Source: Betaproteobacteria bacterium
Lineage (GTDB): Bacteria; Pseudomonadota; Gammaproteobacteria; Burkholderiales; SG8-39
DNA length: 19,227 nucleotides
Reading direction: 5' to 3'
Assembly: GCA_005882235.1 (NCBI GenBank)
Contig: VBCT01000029.1
Coordinates: 1 to 19,227 of the forward strand
A program made the translations under genes and the position numbers. The notes under the pieces are model-generated. The model did not search any database, was not told the origin of the DNA, and saw nothing but the letters and a program-made list of their open reading frames with translations. Below, piece by piece: positions 9,239 to 16,544 of the stretch (position 1 is its first letter; every line of letters begins with the position of its first letter).

Positions 9239-11304
9239 TGGCCGACGCCAAAAAGAAAGTCCTCGTCATCGAGGACGAGCCCAGCATCCGCAACAACATC
9301 ATGCTGATGCTGAAGGTCGAGCGCTACGCCGCGACTGGAGCGGAAAACGGCCGTGTCGGCCTGGAGCTGGCGCGCAGCGATCCGCCCGATCTCATCCTCT
9401 GTGACGTGATGATGCCGGAGATGGATGGATTCGCCGTGCTCGAGGCCTTGCGGGCCGAGCCGCGTCTCGCCGAGATTCCGTTTATCTTCCTTACCGCACT
9501 CGATGACCGATCGAGTACCCGGCGCGGCATGAACCTCGGCGCCGACGACTACCTCCCGAAACCGTTCACCCGAAACGAGCTGATGGAGGCGGTGAACAGC
9601 AGGCTGAAGAAATTCGAGAACCTGACGCAGGCGCTGGCGGCGCGGCTGGTCCCGCAGCGGGATCAGCTCACGCAAAAATTCCGCGAAAAAATCTCCGGGG
9701 GCGACGGCACCGCGGCACTCGAGGACACCGATCCGGGCACCCTGACCGGAAAGATCGCCGAGGCGTCGGTGCTTTTCTCGGACATCCGCAACTTCACGAC
9801 GTATTCGGAGCGGCTTACCAGCGACGAGATCGCCGAGCTGCTCAATGCCTACCTCGAGACCGCTTGCGCGCCGATCCTCCGCTGCGGCGGCGTCGTCATG
9901 AAATTCATCGGCGACGGCGTCATGGCCCTGTTCGAGCCGCACCAGGACGAAAAAGGCGAATCCCACGCGCACCGGGCGGTGCGCGCCGGCCTTGCAATGC
10001 AGCTTGCCGCCCTCGAATTCCGCGAATGGGTCAAGCAGCACCACCCTTCACCGGGCCTGCCTGAATTTTCCATAGGCGTGGGCATACACAGCGGCGAAGT
10101 GCTCCTGTGCCACGTCGGCACGCCGGGCCGCGGCGAGCTTACCGTGATCGGCGACACGGTGAACATCGCTTCGCGCCTGGAAGGCCAGACCAAGGAGCTC
10201 GGCTGGGCGCTAGTCGCAAGCGAAGCGACCGTCAACGCCGCCGGCCCGGCGCTCGTCGTCGGCTCGCGCCGCAAAGTGCAGTTGCGCGGGCGCAGCGTGC
10301 CCACCGACGCGTTCGAAATCATCGGCATTGCGGCCAGTGATGCCGACCACGCCTCCGTTCAGATCCCGGAGGAGATGCGCCAGGCGCTCGCGGCCAACGC
10401 CCGGGTCGCCGCCGATGCGGCAAAGGCCGCGCTGGGCATCACTTTGAGCATCATGACGGGCGAAATCGGGGAAAGGCGCCTGACGGTCCAGGGCTACCGC
10501 ATCGTGTCGAAGATCGGCCGCGGCGGCTCCGCCATCGTCTACCTCGCCGAGCGGGAAAGCGACAAGCAGCAGGTGGTCCTCAAGATCCTCAACGCCACGG
10601 CCGGGATGGACGAAATCCTGCTGCAGCGCTTCGTGCAGGAGTTCGACATCATCTCGTCGATCGATCACCCCAACGTGGTCAAGATCTACGATCGAGGCTT
10701 CAGCGATCGCCAAGCGTACCTCGCGATGGAGTATTTTCCCAACGGCAGCCTCGCCGAGCTCATCCCGCAGGGTTTGAGCGGGCGGCAGGCCTTGTCGCTG
10801 CTTGCCCAGGCCGCGGGCGCGCTGCGCGAGATTCACACCCGCGGCGTCATCCACCGCGATATCAAGCCGGGAAATCTCATGGCGCGCGCCGACGGCAGCA
10901 TCGTCCTCGCCGACTTCGGCATCGCGAAGCGGCTGGGGAACGATCTGGGCCACACGCGGCACGGCGAGCTCTACGGGACTCCCTACTACGTTTCGCCGGA
11001 GCAGATCGAAGGCAGCGCCGCGACGATGCAGTCGGATATTTACTCACTCGGGATCATTTTTCACGAGATGCTGACGGGCAAGCGGCCGTTCGATGCCGAA
11101 TCGGTGTCGGCCTTGATCGCGCTGCACGTCAGCGCACCGCGGCCGAAGCTCCCCGACGGGTTGGCCGAGTATCAGGGGCTGCTCGACCGGATGATCGCCG
11201 TGGATCCCCGCACCCGCTTCAAAAGGGCCGACGAGGTGCTCGAGGCGATCGACGAGGTATGGACGCAGCAGGCCCTGCGGGCACTGAAGCAGGGTGGCAG
11301 TTGA
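9238..11304 (+). CDS. Response regulator receiver / class III nucleotide cyclase / Ser-Thr protein kinase fusion
   Basis: Protein of 688 residues with three output-linked modules and no membrane segment. The receiver (about 5-125) has the acidic pair E12-D13, phosphoacceptor D56 (LCDVMMPEMDG), T86 and K108. The class III cyclase (about 172-363) has both metal-binding aspartates, D182 (FSDIRNFT) and D226 (KFIGDGVMALF). It also has N309 and R313 (TVNIASRLE). Substrate-position residues K222 and T302 suggest an adenylate cyclase of the IIIb type. The kinase (about 420-680) has GRGGSAIVY (427-435), K449, HRDIKPGN with D541 and N546, DFG with D559, and GTPYYVSPE (580-588), so it looks active. The ATG overlaps the histidine kinase stop (TGATG), which marks its partner. 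An open frame continues upstream to 8323, but that part is an out-of-frame shadow of the kinase. It ends 7 nt from the convergent dapB. I do not recognise a characterised protein with this domain order. Confidence 0.93.
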   Translation: MADAKKKVLVIEDEPSIRNNIMLMLKVERYAATGAENGRVGLELARSDPPDLILCDVMMPEMDGFAVLEALRAEPRLAEIPFIFLTALDDRSSTRRGMNLGADDYLPKPFTRNELMEAVNSRLKKFENLTQALAARLVPQRDQLTQKFREKISGGDGTAALEDTDPGTLTGKIAEASVLFSDIRNFTTYSERLTSDEIAELLNAYLETACAPILRCGGVVMKFIGDGVMALFEPHQDEKGESHAHRAVRAGLAMQLAALEFREWVKQHHPSPGLPEFSIGVGIHSGEVLLCHVGTPGRGELTVIGDTVNIASRLEGQTKELGWALVASEATVNAAGPALVVGSRRKVQLRGRSVPTDAFEIIGIAASDADHASVQIPEEMRQALAANARVAADAAKAALGITLSIMTGEIGERRLTVQGYRIVSKIGRGGSAIVYLAERESDKQQVVLKILNATAGMDEILLQRFVQEFDIISSIDHPNVVKIYDRGFSDRQAYLAMEYFPNGSLAELIPQGLSGRQALSLLAQAAGALREIHTRGVIHRDIKPGNLMARADGSIVLADFGIAKRLGNDLGHTRHGELYGTPYYVSPEQIEGSAATMQSDIYSLGIIFHEMLTGKRPFDAESVSALIALHVSAPRPKLPDGLAEYQGLLDRMIAVDPRTRFKRADEVLEAIDEVWTQQALRALKQGGS

Positions 11305-11311
11305 GTCCGGA

Positions 11312-12109
11312 CTAGCTGAGCCCCAGCACGTCCTGCATGTCGTAGAGGCCGCGTTCCCTGTTCTCGAGGAAGCGCGCAGCTCGAAGCGCCCCGAGGGCAT
11401 AGGTCACGCGGCTGCCCGAGCGCACGGTGATTTCAACGCGCTCGCCCTCTCCGATGAACATGACGGTATGCTCACCGACGATATCGCCGCCGCGAACGGA
11501 GTGAAACCCGATCGCCTTGGGATCGCGTTCGCCGACCTCTCCCTTGCGTCCGTGCACGGCAGCGCGAGTGAGGTCCCTGCCGAGGGCGCGGGCGATCACC
11601 TCGCCGAACTTGAGCGCAGTGCCTGAAGGCGCATCGATCTTGTGCCGGTGGTGTGCTTCGAGGATCTCCACGTCGTAAGCGTCACCGAGGATGCGCGCGG
11701 CCGTCTCGACAAGCCTGAACGCGACGTTAACGCCGGCAGACATGTTCGGCGCCTTCACGATCGCGATCTTTCCCGCCGCCGCCGCGATACGTTCATCTTG
11801 CTCCGCTGAAAATCCGGTCGTTCCGATCACCATGCGCACGCCCTTCCTCAGGCACGGCTCCAGGTGAGCGAGCGTAGCCTCGGGACGGGTGAAATCGATC
11901 AGGCAGTCGCCGCTTGCAACTGCGTCGGCGAAGCTGGAAGCGATCTTCACGCCGCAGGGGCGCCCGACCAGTTCTCCGGCATCCTTGCCGATGACGGGGC
12001 TTCCGGGAACCTCCACCGCCGCCGCGAGCTTGAGATCCCCCGATGCGAGGGCCATCTCGATCAATGTGCGCCCCATGCGGCCTCCCGCGCCGGCGATGAC
12101 AAGCTTCAC
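11312..12109 (-). CDS. dapB: 4-hydroxy-tetrahydrodipicolinate reductase DapB
   Basis: NAD(P)H-dependent reductase of the diaminopimelate/lysine pathway that supplies peptidoglycan and lysine. The protein is 265 residues (E. coli 273). The dinucleotide-binding loop GAGGRMGR follows the N-terminal KLVIA strand. The signature EAHHRHKIDAPSGTALKFGE holds the catalytic histidine and lysine and the substrate-binding SGT. The IDFTRPEAT and GTTGF motifs are also present. The start is GTG at 12109, overlapping the bamE stop in a GTGA of 4 nt. The open frame continues to 12412, but that part lies inside bamE in another frame and is not DapB-like. bamE-dapB is expected to be followed by carA in relatives. 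Here two plus-strand signalling genes separate them. The stop is TAG. Confidence 0.96.
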   Translation of the reverse strand: MKLVIAGAGGRMGRTLIEMALASGDLKLAAAVEVPGSPVIGKDAGELVGRPCGVKIASSFADAVASGDCLIDFTRPEATLAHLEPCLRKGVRMVIGTTGFSAEQDERIAAAAGKIAIVKAPNMSAGVNVAFRLVETAARILGDAYDVEILEAHHRHKIDAPSGTALKFGEVIARALGRDLTRAAVHGRKGEVGERDPKAIGFHSVRGGDIVGEHTVMFIGEGERVEITVRSGSRVTYALGALRAARFLENRERGLYDMQDVLGLS

Positions 12110-12453
12110 TGCCCGGGCTTTCCGGGTACCGCGGAAGCGACGATATCTCCCTCGACGCGCTTCACCCTCCCTTCCTCGAAAAACACCGCAATGCGGCGAT
12201 ACTCGATCTCCCGGCTGTTGGCGCGTTGACGCAGGAAAACGTAATCCCAGCGTTCTTCGTGAAAGATGTCGCTGACCAGCGGCGTGCCCAGAACGAATCG
12301 CACCTGATCGCGGGTCAGGCCGGGCTTGAGCTGCGCGACCATTTCCTGGGTGATGTAATTCCCCTGCTGGATTTCCATCCGGTAAGGCGTGAGGCTCGGC
12401 GCAAGTCCGCACGCCGCGAGAAACGGTAACGCCAAAATCAGCATTCGCGGCAC
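12106..12453 (-). CDS. bamE: Outer membrane assembly lipoprotein BamE (SmpA/OmlA)
   Basis: Small lipoprotein of the BAM complex that stabilises outer-membrane protein assembly. Starting at GTG 12453 it has 115 residues and a signal peptide MPRMLILALPFLAAC, with lipobox LAAC and lipidated C15. The ATG three codons later (12444) is an alternative, but I prefer the GTG because it adds an arginine to the n-region. The mature part has the SmpA/OmlA pattern: IQQGNYITQEMVAQLKPGLTRDQVRFVLGTPLV, then DIFHEERWDYVF and a C-terminal FFEEGRVKRVEGD strand. The frame stays open to 12621, overlapping fur, but the added residues are not BamE-like. It is coupled to dapB by a 4-nt overlap and diverges from fur. 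Confidence 0.93.
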   Translation of the reverse strand: MPRMLILALPFLAACGLAPSLTPYRMEIQQGNYITQEMVAQLKPGLTRDQVRFVLGTPLVSDIFHEERWDYVFLRQRANSREIEYRRIAVFFEEGRVKRVEGDIVASAVPGKPGQ

Positions 12454-12462
12454 GATCAGGTA

Positions 12463-12494
12463 TTTCCGCGGCAATAAAACGCTATATGATAGCG
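12463..12494 (+). promoter_or_regulatory. Candidate fur promoter with nested inverted repeats
   Basis: A TATGAT -10-like hexamer (12485-12490) lies 16 nt after a weak TTTCCG -35-like hexamer (12463-12468). The start point would fall about 29 nt before the fur GTG. The -10 lies inside a perfect palindrome with a 3-nt centre, CGCTAT-ATG-ATAGCG (12480-12494). TTTCCGC (12463-12469) is mirrored by GCGGAAA (12492-12498). The palindrome could be an operator shared by fur and the divergent bamE. It does not resemble the standard Fur box closely. Confidence 0.35.
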
Positions 12495-12525
12495 GAAACG
12501 GGCATCTTTCCCGAGGTGATCCTCC

Positions 12526-12963
12526 GTGACCAACGTCCACGACTTGAAAACCAGCGGCCTGAAGGCCACGGGCCCGCGGCTGCGAATCCTGAAGCTCTTC
12601 GAAAACAGCAAAGTGCGCCACCTATCGGCCGAGGACGTCTATCGGATTCTCATCAACGAGGGATTGGATATCGGGCTGGCCACGGTCTATCGCGTCCTCA
12701 CCCAGTTCGAGCAGGCCGGCATTCTCCAGCGCCACCACTTCGAGTCCGACAAGGCGGTGTTCGAGCTGAACGAAGGCAGCCATCACGATCATCTCGTGTG
12801 CATTCAGTGCGGACGCGTCGAAGAATTTTATGACGCCGAAATCGAGAAGCGCCAGGTCCGTGTCGCCACGGAACGCGGCTTTGCGATTCGCGAGCATTCA
12901 CTGCAGCTGTACGCCGAGTGCACCAAGCCGAATTGCCCGCACAAACCCCGCGCGAAGCGCTAG
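12526..12963 (+). CDS. fur: Ferric uptake regulator Fur
   Basis: Iron-sensing transcriptional repressor of 145 residues. The N-terminal winged helix covers about 1-85, with TGPRLRILKLFE and the recognition segment GLATVYRVLTQFEQAGIL. The dimerisation and metal domain follows: HHDHLVCIQCG at 86-96 with the C92-x2-C95 pair, and a second cysteine pair C132 and C137 near the C terminus (YAECTKPNCPH), which forms the structural zinc site. H70, H71 and the HHDH cluster supply metal ligands. The start is GTG at 12526 behind a GAGGTG ribosome site, and the N terminus (MTNVHDLKTSGLKATGPRLRIL) fits betaproteobacterial Fur. It diverges from bamE across a short region holding a palindrome, and a Ser/Thr kinase follows 24 nt downstream on the same strand. 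The stop is TAG. Confidence 0.97.
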   Translation: MTNVHDLKTSGLKATGPRLRILKLFENSKVRHLSAEDVYRILINEGLDIGLATVYRVLTQFEQAGILQRHHFESDKAVFELNEGSHHDHLVCIQCGRVEEFYDAEIEKRQVRVATERGFAIREHSLQLYAECTKPNCPHKPRAKR

Positions 12964-12987
12964 GGTCGGGCACAGCGCCGCATTTCT

Positions 12988-14412
12988 ATGGCCGCCGAAA
13001 TTGCGCTCCCCCACGGTTATGCGCTGCACGAATACCGCGTCGAGCAGACTCTCGGAATCGGGGGCTTCGGCCTGACTTATCTCGCCACTGACTCGAACCT
13101 CAACCTCAAGGTTGCGATCAAGGAGTACCTGCCCGGCGACCTCGCCCAGCGCGGCGAAGACCAATCGGTCCAGCCGAAGTCCGAGTCCAGCTCGGAGTCG
13201 TTCAAGTGGGGCCTTTCCCGGTTTCTCGACGAATCGCGCACGCTCGCCTCGTTCCGCCATCCGAATATCGTCAGGGTCTTGCGTTTTTTCGAAGCGAACA
13301 GGACCGCGTACATGGTGATGGAATTCGTTGCCGGGCAGCCGCTCGGCGAATGGATCCGCACCCGCCGGCCGCTCGAGCAAAGCGCCGTGCTCGCCATCGC
13401 CACCCCGCTGCTCGACGGCCTGGAATTGATTCATCGTACCGGCTACTTACACCGCGATGTCAAGCCCGGCAACGTCTTCATTCGCGACGACGGGTCGCCG
13501 GTCTTGCTCGACTTCGGTTCCGCGCGCACAGTTTCGTCGGGCGCGGAGCTGACCGCGATCGTCACCCCGGGTTACGCGCCGATCGAGCAATATCACTCGC
13601 AGGGCCGGCAGGGGCCGTGGAGCGACTTGTACGCGTTCGGGGGAGTACTGTATTGGATGATCATCGGCAAAAGGCCGGTGGAGGCGGTGGCGCGCGTGCG
13701 CCAGGACATGCTGCCGCCCGCGGTGCAGGTCGCCGACCGCAGCCGCTACAGCATCGAACTGCTTGCAGCGGTCGACTGGGCGCTGGTGTCGAACGAAGAG
13801 CAGCGTCCACAATCGGTGGCGGAGTTTCGCTCCGCGATCTCCGGCCTTGCGGCGCCGGACCCGAGGACCGCGACCTCCCCGACGCCCGTGAAGATCCGGG
13901 AGCCGCTGCAAGGTACCACCGCGCCAACGACTTTCCCCACCGGGGTCGAGTTCGACCGCGAGACCCTCAAGAAAATCGAAAGGGAGCTCGCCAGGCATAT
14001 CGGCCCGATCGCCCCGCTGGTGATCAAGTCCGCTGCCAAGAAGGCCTATACTATCGCCGCCGTCGCCGAGATCGTGTCTGCCGACATCGCCGACGAAACG
14101 CTGCGTGCCGCGTTCGTCAGGAGATTCTCAGGCGACAAGTCGACTCCGACCGGGGATCCGGCTCGTGCCGGCGCCACGCGCCAGCAATCCGTGCCGCCCA
14201 CCACGTCGAACATCGATGCACAGACGCTTGCCAAGGCCGAAGCGGCCCTCGCCAACTACATCGGCGCGGTCGCCAAGGTAGTCGTCAAGCGCGCCGCGGC
14301 GAAGGCGCGTGACCCTGGGGAGTTGTATCTCCTGATCGCCGAGGAAATCGAGGACCAGAACGAAAGGAAGACGTTCATCCGCAAGGCCATCTCCGCATCT
14401 GGCAAGGAATGA
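12988..14412 (+). CDS. Ser/Thr protein kinase with two C-terminal helical repeats
   Basis: Soluble Ser/Thr kinase of 474 residues. The kinase domain (about 12-285) has GIGGFGLTY (23-31), K45 (VAIKEY), HRDVKPGN with D157 and N162, and DFG with D175. The activation segment departs from the usual pattern: DFGSAR follows directly, and TPGYAPIEQY stands where other kinases have a GTxxYxAPE sequence. I have seen this form in a subgroup of proteobacterial kinases and it does not imply loss of activity. A proline- and threonine-rich linker (about 290-330) leads to two homologous units of about 58 residues: FDRETLKKIERELARHIGPI and IDAQTLAKAEAALANYIGAV, each followed by A..V.K.AA.KA and E.V...I.DE..R..F.R. 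They resemble a small domain (DUF8082-like, from memory). It starts 24 nt after fur, has no transmembrane segment, and has no phosphatase gene beside it. Confidence 0.9.
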   Translation: MAAEIALPHGYALHEYRVEQTLGIGGFGLTYLATDSNLNLKVAIKEYLPGDLAQRGEDQSVQPKSESSSESFKWGLSRFLDESRTLASFRHPNIVRVLRFFEANRTAYMVMEFVAGQPLGEWIRTRRPLEQSAVLAIATPLLDGLELIHRTGYLHRDVKPGNVFIRDDGSPVLLDFGSARTVSSGAELTAIVTPGYAPIEQYHSQGRQGPWSDLYAFGGVLYWMIIGKRPVEAVARVRQDMLPPAVQVADRSRYSIELLAAVDWALVSNEEQRPQSVAEFRSAISGLAAPDPRTATSPTPVKIREPLQGTTAPTTFPTGVEFDRETLKKIERELARHIGPIAPLVIKSAAKKAYTIAAVAEIVSADIADETLRAAFVRRFSGDKSTPTGDPARAGATRQQSVPPTTSNIDAQTLAKAEAALANYIGAVAKVVVKRAAAKARDPGELYLLIAEEIEDQNERKTFIRKAISASGKE

Positions 14413-14445
14413 GGCCGAATGCCGAGCGACTCTCCCGGGGCAGAC

Positions 14446-14661
14446 CTATTTCTGATACTTGAAAGACAGCATCACCCGCGTGCGGTAGGCCACGACCTTG
14501 CCGTCCTCGACCTTCAGGTCCTGCTTTACGACTTCCGCGATGCGAAGGTCGCGCAAGGTCTTGGATGCCGCTTGGACCGCCCGCTTCGCTGCGTCCTCCC
14601 ACGAAGTTTCGCTCGTTCCGATCACTTCCGTGATTCTGTAGATTCCGTCGGCCTTGGCCAT
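14446..14661 (-). CDS. Dodecin family flavin-binding protein
   Basis: Small protein of 71 residues that in this family assembles into a hollow dodecamer and binds flavins (FMN or riboflavin derivatives) as a buffer or store. The whole protein matches the family: MAKADGIYRITEVIGTSETS opens with the first strand, W21 in the TSWEDAA turn is the residue expected to stack on the flavin, and EVVKQDLKVEDGKV and YRTRVMLSFKYQ form the last two strands. The ATG at 14661 is chosen because an AGGAGA ribosome site lies about 7 nt upstream. The frame stays open far upstream, but that part overlaps sixA. It converges with the kinase gene (33 nt apart) and diverges from sixA. No obvious terminator separates it from the kinase. 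The stop is TAG. Confidence 0.93.
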   Translation of the reverse strand: MAKADGIYRITEVIGTSETSWEDAAKRAVQAASKTLRDLRIAEVVKQDLKVEDGKVVAYRTRVMLSFKYQK

Positions 14662-14770
14662 CGTTCGTCTCCTGTGACAGGTGTCGCGCTTCCCGGACGA
14701 GAGCGTTTCGGGATGATACTCCTCCGCCGCGTCGCGTAAGCCCGACCGGCGGATCTCGGAAGGCGCGACG

Positions 14771-15211
14771 ATGGATTTGATCCTGTGGCGACACGCCGAA
14801 GCCGAGGCGGGCAGCCCGGATTCTGCGAGGAAGCTGACCGAACACGGCCGGGAGCAGGCGCGGCGCATCGCCGCCTGGCTGAGGCTCCGCTTGCCCGGAA
14901 ATTGCGAAATTCTGGTCAGCCCCGCCGCACGCGCGCAGCAGACCGTCAGCGCGCTCGGCGTGGCGTTCACGACCGCGCCGGCGGTAGGCACCGATGCGGG
15001 CGCCGAAGATGTCATTGCGGCGGTCGATTGGCGCGCGCGCTCGGGCGCGATACTGATCGTCGGACACCAGCCGACACTGGGGCGCGTGGCTGCCGCGTTG
15101 CTTTCGGGCGCGCAGGCCGACTGGGACATCGGCAAGGGAGCGCTGTGGTGGATCCGGCATTCCGGCGGCGAAACCCGGTTGCTCGCCGCGATCGACCCCG
15201 AGCTTGCGTGA
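14771..15211 (+). CDS. sixA: SixA-type phosphohistidine phosphatase
   Basis: Histidine-phosphatase-superfamily protein of 146 residues, close to the E. coli SixA length of 161. The family catalytic elements are R7-H8 in LWRHAEA, R54 in SPAARAQQT and H99 in VGHQPTLGRV. The short size and lack of extra domains fit SixA, which removes phosphate from phosphohistidine on Hpt or phosphotransferase-system proteins, rather than a phosphoglycerate mutase. The ATG at 14771 is preceded by a GGAAGG ribosome site. It diverges from dodecin over 109 nt and converges with the porin gene (27 nt). A histidine kinase sits 5.5 kb away, but SixA-like proteins are widespread and a functional link is only a guess. 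Confidence 0.88.
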   Translation: MDLILWRHAEAEAGSPDSARKLTEHGREQARRIAAWLRLRLPGNCEILVSPAARAQQTVSALGVAFTTAPAVGTDAGAEDVIAAVDWRARSGAILIVGHQPTLGRVAAALLSGAQADWDIGKGALWWIRHSGGETRLLAAIDPELA

Positions 15212-15238
15212 CTTCCGCCCGTTCAGATACGACCTGCG

Positions 15239-16537
15239 TCAAAACCCGTAGTGAAGACGTCCCGAAATGACGGTCGCCGGACCGCGGTCTGCGTTGTAAC
15301 CTGGATTTGAAATTCGCTGGAAATCGACAGAGAACCAAAAGTCTTTTACGACATTGAGGCTGTAATAGGTTTCGAGGATGTTTTCCGGCCGATAGTCCAG
15401 AGCGCCGTCGCCCAGGAAGAACCCCAGTCCTCCCGCGGCGAGGTAGTCGCGATGCGCGGTGGAAAGAGCGTTGCGCACATAGGCGATCCCAAGGGTATCT
15501 CTGGCTCGACCGAATGCTCCGCCTTTCACCGACACGCCTCCCGAGAGCGACCGATCGATTTCCGTGAATGCGTAAGTCTCGGTCTGGCCGTCGGCCCAGC
15601 TCGCCCGGCCGAACAGGCCTACGCTCGGGGAGATCTCCTGCTCGAGGTTGAGCCCGATCCCGCGCTTGACCCGCTCGACCGTGCGCACAGCGTTGATATC
15701 GGGCGGGCCACCGACCTGGGCCGCGAGATCCAGGGCGTCCTGATAACGCGCCATCCTCGCGACGTTGCGGAAGACGAGAAAGCGCAGTTTCCCCGGTCGG
15801 TCGGCGAAAGCGTGCACCCGCTCGATCTCGATTTGGTCGCCGTAGTGCCTGAATATCCTCGGGTCGAGTGCGAGCTGGTTCGGCTCTTTGGGCTGGATGA
15901 AGCGGCCGGCCTTCAGCGTCCAGTCATCGCTCAAATACTCTAGGGCCAATCCCCAGGAGTAACCGCGCGCGTCGGCGGCGTAGTCGTAGGCACCGTGCGT
16001 CATGAGCGACCAGTTCAGGAACTGGGTTCGCGGGTCGTGGCTGAAGCTGTTGTCGTCGAAAATATCCAGCACCGAAAGGTTTCCTGCGGTCAGGACCAAG
16101 CGACGCCGATCGACGCTGCCGGCAAGCTGATTGGCATCGGACTCCAGTTTTTCGCCACCGCCGCCGAGGCCCCAGGTTTGGCGCGCAAACAGCCGGGCCC
16201 GATAGAACGTGGCGCTCGGGCCGGAAGTGCGGGCGATCTCGCCGTTCGTGAATCCGCCGAGTCCGGTCAGCCCCGAAAGGGGCACGCCCTGCGCGACTTC
16301 GGGGTTGAAATAAACTTCTCCTCCTCTCCAAGTTCTCGTACCCAAGGCTGCGGTTGCAGTGAGCGAATAGCTCTTCTCGCGATCGGGGGAAAGGCTGTGG
16401 GGACCGGAATACGGTGCGCCGAAAGGGGATTTTCGCTGCCAGACGTAGGTCGCCTGGAATTTCGCGCCCGTTTCTTCCGGAACGTCCTGCGCGCAGCCCC
16501 CGACGAGAATGATCGAGCAAATCCCGTTCCCACGCAC
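15239..16537 (-). CDS. OprB-like carbohydrate-selective outer membrane porin
   Basis: Beta-barrel outer-membrane protein of 432 residues, by memory of the OprB (carbohydrate porin) family. Typical elements are FQATYVWQRKSPFGAPYSG near the mature N terminus, GGEVYFNPEVAQGVPLSGLTGLGGF, SVDRRRLVLTAGNLSVLDIFDDN, SHDPRTQFLNW, and a C-terminal NPGYNADRGPATVISGRLHYGF ending in phenylalanine, as BAM substrates do. The substrate is unknown. The start is the weak point. GTG at 16537 gives MRGNGICSIILVGGCAQDVP, which has only a short hydrophobic stretch and could be read as a lipobox (VGGC) rather than a classical signal peptide. No ribosome site is visible. It follows the ZIP transporter by 7 nt on the same strand and is probably the last gene of that unit. 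Confidence 0.82.
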   Translation of the reverse strand: MRGNGICSIILVGGCAQDVPEETGAKFQATYVWQRKSPFGAPYSGPHSLSPDREKSYSLTATAALGTRTWRGGEVYFNPEVAQGVPLSGLTGLGGFTNGEIARTSGPSATFYRARLFARQTWGLGGGGEKLESDANQLAGSVDRRRLVLTAGNLSVLDIFDDNSFSHDPRTQFLNWSLMTHGAYDYAADARGYSWGLALEYLSDDWTLKAGRFIQPKEPNQLALDPRIFRHYGDQIEIERVHAFADRPGKLRFLVFRNVARMARYQDALDLAAQVGGPPDINAVRTVERVKRGIGLNLEQEISPSVGLFGRASWADGQTETYAFTEIDRSLSGGVSVKGGAFGRARDTLGIAYVRNALSTAHRDYLAAGGLGFFLGDGALDYRPENILETYYSLNVVKDFWFSVDFQRISNPGYNADRGPATVISGRLHYGF

Positions 16538-16544
16538 CGGCGCG

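Noticed and set aside
12454..12621. Longer N-terminal extension of bamE into fur
   Set aside because: It would place the lipobox in the middle of the protein. The short signal peptide start gives the normal BamE length.
14662..14770. Dodecin-sixA divergent gap examined for a small gene or riboswitch
   Set aside because: Apart from the two ribosome sites there is no convincing promoter, open frame or structured RNA. A flavin riboswitch pattern was not seen.
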